Source of the DNA: Pigmentiphaga humi
GTDB lineage: Bacteria; Pseudomonadota; Gammaproteobacteria; Burkholderiales; Burkholderiaceae_B
Reading direction: 5' to 3'
NCBI RefSeq assembly: GCF_900606115.1
Contig: NZ_UWPJ01000039.1
Location: 186,001-250,000, forward strand
Length of the DNA: 64,000 nucleotides
The notes beneath the pieces were generated by a model. That model searched no databases and was not told where the DNA came from. It saw only the letters and a list, made by a program, of their open reading frames with translations. The translations under genes and the position numbers were made by a program. Each line of letters opens with the position of its first letter. Position 1 is the first letter of the stretch. Shown here piece by piece: positions 16,089-25,512 of the stretch.

Positions 16089-16785
16089 ATGCTGACCGAC
16101 ACTGCGCTGCGCAACCTGAAGCCTAAGTCTTTGACTTATAAGGTTTCTGACCGGGATGGGATGTACGTGACGGTATCGCCCTCCGGTACCGTCACCTTCC
16201 GCTACGACTACCGTCTCAACGGCCGCCGCGAGACCCTGACCATCGGCCGCTATGAGCCAAGTGGCATTTCGCTGGCGATGACGCGCGAACTGCTCTTGGA
16301 GGCGCGCAAGACCGTTCTCCAGGGCATATCGCCCGCGCTGGAGAAGCAACGCGACAAGCGCCGGGTTCGCGCCATCAAGACCTTTGGCGCGGCGATGGAG
16401 ACGTACCTCACCCATACAAGATGGGCCGACAGCACCCGCGCCGTGCGCAAGCACATCATCGACCGGGACATCCTGCCGGTCTTCCAGAATCGCCTGCTGA
16501 CCGAAATCCAGGCCGAAGACCTCCGGATCTTGTGCAACAAGGTCAAGGAACGAGGCGCACCGGCCACCGCGGTTCAGATCCGGAACATCGTGAAGCAGGT
16601 CTATGTCTATGCCACCGCCCACGGTGAAAAGGTAGCCAACCCCGCCGACAGCGTGGGGGCGGCCTCGATCGCCACCTTCGTACCGAAGGGCCGCTCCCTG
16701 TCGCCGCTGGAAATCCGGCTGACGGTGCAGCAATTGGAGTCCGTGGCGACCTATCCGGCCATCAAACTGGCGCTGCGCTTGGACG
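16089..16785 (+). pseudogene. int: tyrosine integrase, truncated before catalytic domain
   Basis: The ATG at 16089 has an AGGAG site. The N-terminus (LTDTALRNLKPKSLTYKVSD, then RYDYRLNGRRETLTIGRYEP) is the DUF4102 arm-binding domain of P4-type integrases. Residues about 95-200 form the core-binding domain (TFGAAMETYLTHTRWADSTR). Homology stops near PAIKLALRL, where the catalytic domain should begin; the frame continues for about 24 unrelated residues to 16856. The R-H-R-Y catalytic set is missing, so the protein cannot recombine DNA by itself. The break coincides with the start of an AbiEi remnant in another frame, which indicates an internal deletion. Confidence 0.85.
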
Positions 16786-17205
16786 GCAGGGCGTTTGCCG
16801 GATTGGTTTACCGAACGTTTCCCGGCCGAGTACCACCGCAAGCGGCTGTTCGATGAGCAGCCGGATGCCTTGCTCCACGCCGGCCCATTCGAGAAGCGCA
16901 ACGGGGCGCCGCAGGTATCGGCGCCAGAGCGCGCATTATTGGAACTGTTGAGCGAGGTTGGGGTGCGTCAGCCCTTGCAGGAAGCACGCGAACTCGTTGA
17001 GGGTGCGTACAGCTTACGCGCCGACGTGTTGGGCGAGTTGTTGCAGCACTGCACGAACGTCAAGACCGTGCGGCTGTGCCTGCAACTCGGGCGCGAGGCG
17101 TCATTGCCTTGGGCGGCCAAGCTCGACCCGGCCACGCTGCCGACGGGCAGCGATAGGCCTTGGGTGTCTCGCTCGGCCGATGGCCTTTTGGTGCTCAAGC
17201 CTTGA
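16786..17205 (+). pseudogene. AbiEi-like antitoxin, 5'-truncated
   Basis: This is an open segment of about 137 residues with PDWFTERFPAEYHRKRLFDE, then SAPERALLELLSEVGVRQPL, then YSLRADVLGELLQHCTNVK and a final WVSRSADGLLVLKP. This matches the C-terminal domain of type IV antitoxin AbiEi proteins, which are transcriptional repressors of abiE operons. The N-terminal winged-helix DNA-binding domain is absent; the frame starts at the integrase junction. No intact AbiEii nucleotidyltransferase follows. Confidence 0.65.
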
Positions 17206-17498
17206 ATCAGACCGATGCGAGGAAGCTCGCTGAGCAAGGAGAACGGCTGGCTGCTCAGTTGCCGGAGAACGCGGAGGTGCCTGTGTTGTAGTCAACGGGC
17301 GAGGGGCGAAGGTGCCCTTGTTTTCTGCCTCTTGGGCGTTTCAAGGGCTTGGAGAATGCTCCAAATTGGCTCAAAATTATATTTGAGCAATATTGTTGTT
17401 TTTTAATCGTTTTGAAGCGCCTGTAATCCCTAGTGGAGGGACTATGGGCGTTCATCATCATTTTTGAGCAGGCAGAAGCCGTTTTCAGGAGATGCCTC
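17206..17498. other. gap between AbiEi remnant and fic, with possible toxin scrap
   Basis: A short frame at about 17203-17292 (LNQTDARKLAEQGERLAAQL, ending VPVL) could be the last 30 residues of a deleted AbiEii partner; this is weak. The remaining 200 bp are AT-rich (for example around 17370-17410) and probably hold the fic promoter. The ribosome site CAGGAGA is at 17486-17492. Confidence 0.4.
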
Positions 17499-19112
17499 AT
17501 GATTGATATACCTTCAGAGCCGATCGGCGCCGCTTGGCTAGCGCACGCCTATGACGTGCGGCCCCTGGGCCGCCCCCCTGTGACAAGCCAGGTGGGAGGC
17601 CGGCGCGCCACGCGGGTGGACGAGGGGTTCCGTCTGGAAACCTATACGGAGGCGATGCGGCCGGCCGCCGATCCAGCCGCACATCTACAGTTCCATTTGC
17701 GGCATGAGGTTCCTCATCTGGAGTTCCTGGCCCGCCTCTTTGAGCGGACCGGGCCGGACTTCGTCCAAGCCTGGGTCACGGCCGAACCCACTGGCCAATA
17801 TGCCCGCCGGGCGGCATTCCTGTACGAGTGGCTGACGGGACAGACACTGGAGGTGCCGGAGCGCCTGGGCGGCAACTACGTCGATGCCATTGATAGTGCC
17901 AAGCTGGTCGCGGCTGCTGCCGATCGGGCCATCAAGGTGCAGCGCTGGCGGGTGAACGACAACCTGCCTGGCACTCGGCACTTTTGCCCCATGGTGGTCA
18001 AGACTGACGTCGTGACTCGTGCCTCTGGGCTGGACGTGCCGCACCTGTTCCGAGCATTGAAGGCCGAGTTTGGCGAAGACCTTCTGATGCGGGCGGCGGT
18101 GTGGATGACCCTGCGGGAGAGCAAGGCCAGCTTCGCCATCGAAGGCGAGGCCGATCGGGTGGGGCGCGTGCAGCGTTTTGCGGACGTGATGGCACGGCGT
18201 ACCGGGCAGGGCGAGTTGCCGCTGAGCGATGCGGTGTTGGCCGAGCTGCAGCGGGACATCCTGGGTGACCGGACAACGATCACACGCTTCGGTGTACGCC
18301 AGTCGCCCGTGTTCGTTGGCGAGACAGTGCGGTACCACGAGGTCGTGCACTATGTGGCGCCTCCGGCCGAGGACGTCGCCGCGATGCTGGATGGGCTACG
18401 AGTGTTCCTGGAGAGAACACAAGGCCAGTCGTCCGCGATGCGCAGCGCGGTAGCGGCCTTCGGCTTCGTCTACATCCACCCCCTGGCCGATGGCAATGGC
18501 CGCGTGCATCGGTTCCTGGTCAATGATGTCCTTCGCAGAGACGGAGTGACCCCGGACCCCGTGATACTGCCCATATCGGCCGTGATCACAGACGACGTAG
18601 GTGAGCGGCGAGGCTACGACCAAGTACTGGATCGGGTGTCCAAGCCCTTGGTGCAGGCTGTTCGTGATCAGATTGCCTTCGAGCCGCTGCAAACTACGTA
18701 CCCGGACGGCGTGGTGTCGAACTTCGCTTTTTCTGCCACGGAACGGGCCAGACCGCTGTGGCGCTATCCCGATCTGGGGCCTCACGTGGTGTTTCTGGCC
18801 AACATCATCGGCCGGACTTTGACCGAGCAGATGCGTGAGGAGTCGCGCTACCTGCGCAGCCATGCACGGGCACGTGTGGCGCTAAAGGAAGTGGTCGAGA
18901 TGCCCGACCCGCAGGCGGATAGGGTGCTGCGGTCGCTGGAGCAGAATCGTGGCGAGCTCAGCAATGTGCTTGCCAAGGAAATGCCGGTGTTGCTGCAGCC
19001 CGGGGTGTGGGCGGAGATTGTCGAAGCCGTTTCGCGGGTTTATCAGGAGGGTGGCGCTGCGGACGGTGCGGTGGTCGAGCGCTATCGTCCAGAAAAACCA
19101 GTGGGGCGCTGA
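17499..19112 (+). CDS. Fic family protein (AMP-transferase)
   Basis: This 537-residue protein starts at ATG 17499 after CAGGAGA; an earlier in-frame Met has no ribosome site. The Fic motif is complete: HPLADGNGRVHR from His327, giving the catalytic His and the phosphate-binding GNGR loop. Upstream, SFAIEGE at about 211-217 fits the inhibitory helix motif [S/T]xxxE[G/N], placing it among Fic proteins with an intramolecular N-terminal inhibitor. The C-terminal 200 residues include a helical, wHTH-like region. Such proteins AMPylate target proteins, and several act as toxins or in phage-related stress. No separate FicA-like antitoxin is adjacent. The target is unknown. Confidence 0.85.
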   Translation: MIDIPSEPIGAAWLAHAYDVRPLGRPPVTSQVGGRRATRVDEGFRLETYTEAMRPAADPAAHLQFHLRHEVPHLEFLARLFERTGPDFVQAWVTAEPTGQYARRAAFLYEWLTGQTLEVPERLGGNYVDAIDSAKLVAAAADRAIKVQRWRVNDNLPGTRHFCPMVVKTDVVTRASGLDVPHLFRALKAEFGEDLLMRAAVWMTLRESKASFAIEGEADRVGRVQRFADVMARRTGQGELPLSDAVLAELQRDILGDRTTITRFGVRQSPVFVGETVRYHEVVHYVAPPAEDVAAMLDGLRVFLERTQGQSSAMRSAVAAFGFVYIHPLADGNGRVHRFLVNDVLRRDGVTPDPVILPISAVITDDVGERRGYDQVLDRVSKPLVQAVRDQIAFEPLQTTYPDGVVSNFAFSATERARPLWRYPDLGPHVVFLANIIGRTLTEQMREESRYLRSHARARVALKEVVEMPDPQADRVLRSLEQNRGELSNVLAKEMPVLLQPGVWAEIVEAVSRVYQEGGAADGAVVERYRPEKPVGR

Positions 19113-19531
19113 AGGTGGGTCTATAGCTTTGCGCCACTGCACGGCAAAAGGCTGGCCAATCCGGAGGACGACGTGAAGGTGAGCTCAGTCGCGCCCCTCC
19201 TGCCCAAGGATTGGGTGTTATCGCTCGCCGTGATCCGGCTGGGATACCGCGGTCGAAGATCATCCTCGGCCCAACTGGCGCCTCGCCACTGACCGCTGCT
19301 TCATCCTCTGGACTGGCGGTATCGACTCGTTGCGGCTATGGGGGCCATCGTAATCGGCGCCATATTGCTGATATCCCAGAGCACGGGGGCGGAGTGCTCC
19401 CGAGTACGCAGCCTAGCCCGCTCACATCAAAATTGCACTTCTTCCCAAATGCGAGTAAAGAGGTAGGGTGTTTCTGGTTACCGTGCACAATATTCGTAAC
19501 GGATGTTTGCGGCGGTAGGAGGGTGCAAAGC
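19113..19531. other. 419-bp gap upstream of terB-like gene
   Basis: No convincing gene is present. The frame of the next protein is open back to about 19211, but this part has no ribosome site or domain-like content. A candidate promoter lies at 19434-19462. Confidence 0.5.
19434..19462 (+). promoter_or_regulatory. candidate sigma-70 promoter of the TerB-ATPase-helicase operon
   Basis: TTGCAC (19434-19439) is separated by 17 bp from TAAAGA (19457-19462), about 70 bp before the start codon at 19532. It was found by eye only. Confidence 0.35.
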
Positions 19532-21940
19532 ATGGCGAGACGAAAGAAATCAGGAGCGGGTGGGGGCATTGGTGCAGTCGTCGTGGGACTGCTGGTGGGA
19601 CTGCTGGTGCTGTTGGCTGCCATTCCGCGCGAGATCTGGATCGGTGTCGGCGTGCTCGCCGCCATCGGTGTCGGCATCTATCTCTACCTCAAGTCCAAAG
19701 GCGGTGCGAAGGAGGTACCTCAGGAGGTTGCTCGTCCTGCTCGCGCTGTTGTTCGTCCCGAGAGGCGTGCGCCGGTTGCGCCGAGCCCGGCGGTCAGTTC
19801 CCGCGCGGCCAGCCGACTCCATGAGGATGAGCAGCCTGTATCGGTTGTGGCCAGCCCAGCACCCGCCACACCGTCGTTTCGCATTCCGGCCGCGCCCAAG
19901 CGCTTCGGCCCCGGAGCCTGGATTTCTGCCGGAGAGGCGGTTGAGGTCGGAGGCGTCTCGATTCCCGGTGGCCTCATCTATGTCGGCACGTCGCTGCCCA
20001 CTCCCTCGGGTGGCAACGATCCATGCCTCATCGATCCGTCGAAATCTGTCGCATCCAATGGCGATTACACAGAGCGGCGGATGGGCTACTGGCCGAGCTA
20101 CTCGGAGATTTCATCTTCCGCCCGGCGCGCCTATCTGAACTGGCTGGCAGGCGGCAGGCAGGATCCCGAGGCCGATGTTGGGTACGTCTTCATCTTCTTC
20201 TACGGTTTGGAGCGCCGCGCCATTCTGGATGCCTCGAAGGACGATGCGGCCAAGGCCGACTGGCCCGTGATTGCAGCGGAACTGCGCCGGTTGCTGGACA
20301 TCTACGGCGACAAGTCGGGCTCATTCCGAAGCTACGCGGGCTCGCTGCTGGATTGGGTCTCTCTGGCCGAGCACCCCGAAAAGGCCTATCTCAAGCCTAT
20401 TCCGAGTTTTCCCAAGACCTACGAACTGCCGCTCTACATCCGTGTCGCCCTTGGCCAGGCGGCAGTCGATGGCGTGCCGGTGCCGGCGCAACTGGCACTG
20501 GCCTGGGCCAAGCTGGATCCGACCAACTACCTGCGAACGCCTGCAACGCGTTGCCCCGAAGAGTTCGACAAGCTGTTCGTGTCGAAGTACCACGAGATAT
20601 TCGAGCAGGGCTTGGCCCTTCCGAGAAACAAAACCAAGATCAAGCTGGTTCATCGCCCCGCCTCTGCCGGATTTCGCGGATACACGGATCTGACCCTGTC
20701 CTTTGGCAATACGCCCGACGTCACCGTGCTGACCGCGCCCATCAACAAGTTGCGCCAGGTTGTCGAGGCAGCTACGAAGGAACTGGAGCCGTTCAGCCGC
20801 TATGTGGGGCGGAATCCAGATGGCAGGCATGCGCTGGAGGGGCTGCTGCAATTGCCTGCCACGCTGTGGCCCGAAGGTGCCCAGAAGGCCTTGCATGACC
20901 TGAAGGCGCGCATGGGCGAGGGGATGATCGCCATGTCGTTCCAGGAACTGCTTGGCAGCCTGGATGCGAAGACGACGCTGACGCGGGACCGGACGCTGGC
21001 GTTGGCGCGAGCGCTCGAATCCTTGAACATCGGTATCGAGCCCGATGTCCTGGGTGGAGCCAAGCTGCCCAAGCCGGACGAGAAGGTTGTGCTGTTCGCC
21101 GTTCCGCCGGGCGAGGCGGCCAGCCGCTCGACGCCGTCTTACCAGGCCGCTGTATTGACCTTGGACCTGGCATCGGCCGTCGCTGCGGCCGATGGCGAAT
21201 TCAGTGTCCAGGAAATGGCACATCTCCGGGCACAGGTGCAGTCCTGGGCGCACCTCACGCCGAACCATGTCCGCCGGCTTCTTGCGCACCTGCGCCTGCT
21301 GATGACGACGCCGGTATCACTGACCGCGCTCAGAAAGAAGCTGGAACCGCTGGATGCTGCTTCCAAGGAGACCATTGCCGCATTCATGGCCACGGTTGCG
21401 CAGTCCGATGGAGATGTTTCGCCAACGGAAGTGAAGATGCTGGAGAAGGTCTATAAAGCCCTCGGCGTCGAGCCCAAAAAGGTGTTTTCCGACGTGCATG
21501 CCGTGGCGGCAGGGGCAAAGTCAACGGCGACGACCGTCGCGAAAGTCGAGGAGACCGGGTTCAAGCTCGATCCCGCACGTATTGCCGCCCTCCAGAAGGA
21601 TACCGAAGCCGTGTCGGCGCTGTTGTCGGGAATCTTCAAGGAAGAAAATTCGCCCGAGCCGGTGCTCGTCGAACCCGAGCCTGAAGGTGATACCGAGGCG
21701 ACATCACCTGGACTGCTTGGCCTGGACGAGGCGCACAGCGCGCTCGCGCGCCTGCTGCTGTCGCGGCCGGAATGGACAAAGGACGAGCTCGGCGATGCCG
21801 CCGCCGACCTGGACCTGATGGTCGATGGAGCCATCGAAGCCCTCAACGAGGCGGCCTTCGACCTGCACGACATACCGTTCACCGAGGGCGAGGATGTCGT
21901 GACCGTGAACCCTGAACTCCTGGAGAAGCTGGAAGCATGA
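19532..21940 (+). CDS. TerB-N/TerB-C domain membrane protein
   Basis: This 802-residue protein starts at ATG 19532 behind a strong AGGAGG. Two adjacent transmembrane helices lie at residues 14-52 (IGAVVVGLLVGLLVLLAAI; IWIGVGVLAAIGVGIYLYL), then a Pro/Ala/Arg linker, then a TerB-N domain from about 130 (GAWISAGEAVEVGG; CLIDPSKSV; RAYLNWLAGGRQDPEADVGY). A TerB-like helical core follows at about 535-640 (LDLASAVAAADGEFSVQEMA; TVAQSDGDVSPTEVKMLEKV, both with acidic metal-site residues), and a TerB-C-type tail. TerB modules have been proposed to sense metals or act as membrane scaffolds in tellurite-resistance/phage-defence complexes. The stop overlaps the ATPase start (ATGA), so all three downstream genes form one operon. 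Confidence 0.8.
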   Translation: MARRKKSGAGGGIGAVVVGLLVGLLVLLAAIPREIWIGVGVLAAIGVGIYLYLKSKGGAKEVPQEVARPARAVVRPERRAPVAPSPAVSSRAASRLHEDEQPVSVVASPAPATPSFRIPAAPKRFGPGAWISAGEAVEVGGVSIPGGLIYVGTSLPTPSGGNDPCLIDPSKSVASNGDYTERRMGYWPSYSEISSSARRAYLNWLAGGRQDPEADVGYVFIFFYGLERRAILDASKDDAAKADWPVIAAELRRLLDIYGDKSGSFRSYAGSLLDWVSLAEHPEKAYLKPIPSFPKTYELPLYIRVALGQAAVDGVPVPAQLALAWAKLDPTNYLRTPATRCPEEFDKLFVSKYHEIFEQGLALPRNKTKIKLVHRPASAGFRGYTDLTLSFGNTPDVTVLTAPINKLRQVVEAATKELEPFSRYVGRNPDGRHALEGLLQLPATLWPEGAQKALHDLKARMGEGMIAMSFQELLGSLDAKTTLTRDRTLALARALESLNIGIEPDVLGGAKLPKPDEKVVLFAVPPGEAASRSTPSYQAAVLTLDLASAVAAADGEFSVQEMAHLRAQVQSWAHLTPNHVRRLLAHLRLLMTTPVSLTALRKKLEPLDAASKETIAAFMATVAQSDGDVSPTEVKMLEKVYKALGVEPKKVFSDVHAVAAGAKSTATTVAKVEETGFKLDPARIAALQKDTEAVSALLSGIFKEENSPEPVLVEPEPEGDTEATSPGLLGLDEAHSALARLLLSRPEWTKDELGDAAADLDLMVDGAIEALNEAAFDLHDIPFTEGEDVVTVNPELLEKLEA

Positions 21941-23241
21941 ACGCACCGATCCGTCCCCGAGACCGCGATGCGGTCATCCAGTCGTTGCGCGCGGGTGTCG
22001 TGCCCCGCAGCGGCCAGCACCTGATCCAGGTCGGCCGTGCCCGGGAAATTGAGACGCTGGTAGCCGACATCGCCCGCATCGCCGATGGGGGCTCGGCATT
22101 CCGTGTCGTCATCGGCGAGTACGGCGCCGGCAAGACCTTCTTCCTGAACCTGGTGCGCGCCGTGGCACTGGAGAAGAAGCTCGTGGTGGCCACGGCCGAC
22201 CTGAACCCGGACCGGCGTCTTCACGCCAGTGGTGGACAGGCTCGCTCGCTTTACGCCGAACTCATGCGCAACCTGTCGACCCGAACGAAACCGGATGGGG
22301 GTGCACTTGCGGGCATCGTCGAGAAGTTCATCGCCACGGCCAAGACGGAGGCCAAGGCATCCAGCCAATCGACCGAGGCGGTCTTGCGCCAGAAGCTCGA
22401 CCAACTGACCGAACTGGTGAACGGCTACGACTTCGCGGACGTCATTGCTGCCTACTGTCGTGGCTATGAGGAGGGCAGCGAGAAGCTCAAGTCCGATGCC
22501 ATCCGCTGGCTGCGGGGGGAATTCGCAACCAAGACCGATGCCAGGCAGGCTCTCGGCGTACGGAGCATCGTCGATGATTCTGAGGTCTATGACCAACTCA
22601 AGCTCATGGCGCGCTTCGTGCGCTTGGCTGGCTTCTCGGGCCTGCTAGTTGGCCTGGATGAACTGGTCAATCTCTACAAGCTGGCCAACACGCAGGCCCG
22701 CAATGCGAACTACGAACAGATCCTGCGCATCCTCAACGACTCGCTGCAAGGCACAGCCGTGGGCCTCGGGTTCGTGCTCGGCGGGACGCCGGAGTTTCTG
22801 CTGGACACCCGGCGTGGACTCTACAGTTATCCCGCGTTGCAGAGTCGTCTCGCGCAGAACACCTTCGCCTCGGATGGCCTGGTCGACTTCAGCGGACCAG
22901 TGGTCCGGCTGTCGAGTCTCACGCCCGAGGACTTCTACGTCCTGCTGCAGAAAATTCGGTCCGTCTACGCCTTCGGCGACGCCGACAAGTTTCTCGTTCC
23001 GGACCAAGGCATCTTCAGCTTCATGGAGCACTGCTCCAAACGCATCGGGGACACCTACTTCCGAACGCCGCGTACGACCATCACGGCCTTCATCAACATG
23101 CTCGCCGTATTGGATCAGAACCCGGGTACAGCGTGGCAGGGCTTGCTGGGCGGCATAGAGATCACGGTGGACACGGGTGGCGCGGCTGATCAGCAGGTTG
23201 ACGCGGACGAGGGCGATGAGTTCGCCTCGTTCAAGATGTGA
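21937..23241 (+). CDS. P-loop ATPase of DUF2791/BrxD type
   Basis: This 434-residue protein has Walker A GEYGAGKT (about 59-66), Walker B GLLVGLDEL (about 234-242) and a sensor-like segment GLGFVLGGTPEFLLDTRRG. This is the pattern of the DUF2791 family, which includes BrxD of type 2 BREX systems. It shares a 4-bp overlap with the TerB gene and is 18 bp from the helicase gene, a fixed trio. It probably couples ATP use to DNA loading of the helicase, tethered to the membrane by the TerB partner. No BREX core genes (pglX, pglZ, brxC) are visible nearby. Confidence 0.8.
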   Translation: MNAPIRPRDRDAVIQSLRAGVVPRSGQHLIQVGRAREIETLVADIARIADGGSAFRVVIGEYGAGKTFFLNLVRAVALEKKLVVATADLNPDRRLHASGGQARSLYAELMRNLSTRTKPDGGALAGIVEKFIATAKTEAKASSQSTEAVLRQKLDQLTELVNGYDFADVIAAYCRGYEEGSEKLKSDAIRWLRGEFATKTDARQALGVRSIVDDSEVYDQLKLMARFVRLAGFSGLLVGLDELVNLYKLANTQARNANYEQILRILNDSLQGTAVGLGFVLGGTPEFLLDTRRGLYSYPALQSRLAQNTFASDGLVDFSGPVVRLSSLTPEDFYVLLQKIRSVYAFGDADKFLVPDQGIFSFMEHCSKRIGDTYFRTPRTTITAFINMLAVLDQNPGTAWQGLLGGIEITVDTGGAADQQVDADEGDEFASFKM

Positions 23242-23259
23242 CGGGCTTGGCCTGAACGC

Positions 23260-25512
23260 ATGTCTGGCGACAGCGCATCCTTCTTTCTTCTCGATGAGCG
23301 CATTCAGCGCTTCATATGGGCTGAAGGCTGGGAGTCGCTGAGAGACGCCCAGGAGGCGGCCATCTCACTGATCGTCAACGCGGATCGAGACGTCATCGTG
23401 GCAGCCGCCACGGCCGCAGGCAAAACAGAGGCCGCTTTCCTACCGGCACTGACGCATCTGCTTCAGACGGAGCCGCTGGGGCTCATCGTCTATATCAGTC
23501 CACTCAAGGCGCTCATCAATGATCAGTTCGGTCGCCTCGACCGACTGTGTGAGCAACTGGAGATTCCGGTCTGGCCTTGGCATGGTGACATCTCTTCCTC
23601 GGCCAAGGCGCGCTTCCTGGCGAAGCGGCAAGGGGTGTTGCTCATCACGCCGGAGTCTCTTGAGGCGATGTTGTGCCATCGAGGCACGTCGATCGGTGCG
23701 GTGTTCGACCGGTTGGCATTCTTCGTCGTTGACGAGCTTCACGCCTTCATCGGATCGGAACGCGGCAAACAGCTTCAATCCCTGATGCATCGCATCGAGC
23801 GGGTCATCGGTCGACAGGTGCCGCGTGTCGGCCTTTCCGCGACCTTGGGTGACATGCGCCTGGCTGCCGATTTCCTGCGCCCGGGGCAAGGAGGCTCGGT
23901 CGCATTGGTGGAGTCGAAGTCCTCCCACAGTGAACTGAGAATCCTGGTCAAAGGCTACGAGGAGCCTCTGGCCGTGCGCAATGAGGATGGCGACGAGGAG
24001 CCGGAGTCTGTCACCCCGGCCAAGATTGCCCTGCATCTGTTCCAGGGCTTGCGCGGCACGAACAATCTGGTCTTCCCGAACTCGCGCCGTGAGGTCGAAC
24101 GCTACACCCACCTCCTCAACAAACTTTGCGCGCAAGAGAAGGTGCCCAATGAGTTCTGGCCGCACCACGGCAGTTTGTCCAAGGAGATCCGCTCGGAGAC
24201 CGAGGCGGCCCTGAAGCAGAAGGAATTCCCCGCGACGGCCATCTGTACCAACACGCTGGAGTTGGGCATCGACATTGGCGCCGTCAAGAGCGTGGCACAG
24301 ATCGGCCCGCCACCGTCGGTAGCCAGCTTGCGACAGCGCCTGGGGCGGTCGGGTCGCCGCAAGGGAGAGCCGGCCATTTTGCGAGGCTACAGCGTGGAGA
24401 ACGCGCTTGGCGGGAAGCCGTCGCTCGCCGACGAACTTCGGCTGGAGACGGTGAAGGTGACGGCGATGATCTCGCTGCTCCTGGAGGGCTGGTTCGAACC
24501 ACCCATGGCGCATGGCGTTCACCTGTCGACGCTGATTCAGCAGATGCTGTCCTATGTGGCACAGAACGGCGGAGCATCCATCGCACAACTCCACGCGATG
24601 TTCTGTGCCTACGGAGCCCCTTTCACGGGGCTGGACAAAGGTGAGTTTGTGGAACTCGTTCGCCATCTCGGCCAGAAGGAGCTGCTGATGCAGGAGTCCA
24701 GCGGTCTCCTGCTGCATGGCCGTGTCGGCGAGAAGTTCGTCAACCACTACACCTTCTATGCCGCGTTTGCCGCTGACGAGGAGTTCCGCATTGTCTGCGG
24801 CGGTAAAACGCTCGGCACCTTGCCGGTATCGCAGATGCTCAGTGTGGGCCAGCGCATTCTGTTTGCTGGCAGGACCTGGCTGGTGGAAGATGTCGACGAG
24901 GAGCAAAAAACCATATTCGTCGTCCGCTCTGGTGGCGGGGCGCCGCCGTTGTTTTCGGGCGGAGCAGGGCGCACGCACACGCGCGTTCACCAGCGAATGC
25001 GCCAATTGTTCGAGTCCTCCGAGGTGCCGCCGTTTTTGGATGAAGTGGCCAGGCGGTTCCTGGCCGAGGGCAGGGCGAACTACGCCGAGCGAAATCTGGC
25101 GAACGGATGCGTGGTGGACCAAGGGCGGGAAGTGGTGCTTCTGACCTGGCTTGGGGATGCTGCCAACGAAGCGCTGGCTTGCCTGCTCCGCCGGCGAGGC
25201 TATTCGGCCAATGCGGCCGGCCCGGGCATCGAAGTCGTCAAGGGGGCTTCGGGTATCGAGAGCATCGTCGATGCCCTTATCGATGCGGCGGTGGATGAGC
25301 CTCCGCCGCTCGACATGCTTCTGGCCGACGTCCGCAACCTGCAGCGCGAGAAGTGGGATTGGGCTTTGCCCGATGGACTCCTACGCAAGGCGTATGCAAG
25401 TCTGTACCTGAACCTTGAAGAGGCTCTCTCCTGGGCAAGGGCACTTCCTGGTGATCACGCATTACCTAGCAGTGAGTCACCGTTGAATCGGGTGGATGAG
25501 GATGGAGGCTAG
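23260..25512 (+). CDS. Lhr/BrxH-like DEAD/DEAH helicase
   Basis: This is a 750-residue superfamily 2 helicase. Motif I is AAATAAGKTEAAF (about 48-60), motif II DELHAF (about 157), motif III GLSATLGD. The C-terminal helicase lobe has LELGIDIGAVKSV and LRQRLGRSGRR. The variant box DELH and the RLGRSGRR block are typical of the Lhr group, which includes BrxHI. Residues about 420-740 form a long C-terminal extension with no recognised catalytic motif. It is the last gene of the trio and probably unwinds or translocates on invading DNA. The product is full length with no frameshift. Confidence 0.85.
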   Translation: MSGDSASFFLLDERIQRFIWAEGWESLRDAQEAAISLIVNADRDVIVAAATAAGKTEAAFLPALTHLLQTEPLGLIVYISPLKALINDQFGRLDRLCEQLEIPVWPWHGDISSSAKARFLAKRQGVLLITPESLEAMLCHRGTSIGAVFDRLAFFVVDELHAFIGSERGKQLQSLMHRIERVIGRQVPRVGLSATLGDMRLAADFLRPGQGGSVALVESKSSHSELRILVKGYEEPLAVRNEDGDEEPESVTPAKIALHLFQGLRGTNNLVFPNSRREVERYTHLLNKLCAQEKVPNEFWPHHGSLSKEIRSETEAALKQKEFPATAICTNTLELGIDIGAVKSVAQIGPPPSVASLRQRLGRSGRRKGEPAILRGYSVENALGGKPSLADELRLETVKVTAMISLLLEGWFEPPMAHGVHLSTLIQQMLSYVAQNGGASIAQLHAMFCAYGAPFTGLDKGEFVELVRHLGQKELLMQESSGLLLHGRVGEKFVNHYTFYAAFAADEEFRIVCGGKTLGTLPVSQMLSVGQRILFAGRTWLVEDVDEEQKTIFVVRSGGGAPPLFSGGAGRTHTRVHQRMRQLFESSEVPPFLDEVARRFLAEGRANYAERNLANGCVVDQGREVVLLTWLGDAANEALACLLRRRGYSANAAGPGIEVVKGASGIESIVDALIDAAVDEPPPLDMLLADVRNLQREKWDWALPDGLLRKAYASLYLNLEEALSWARALPGDHALPSSESPLNRVDEDGG

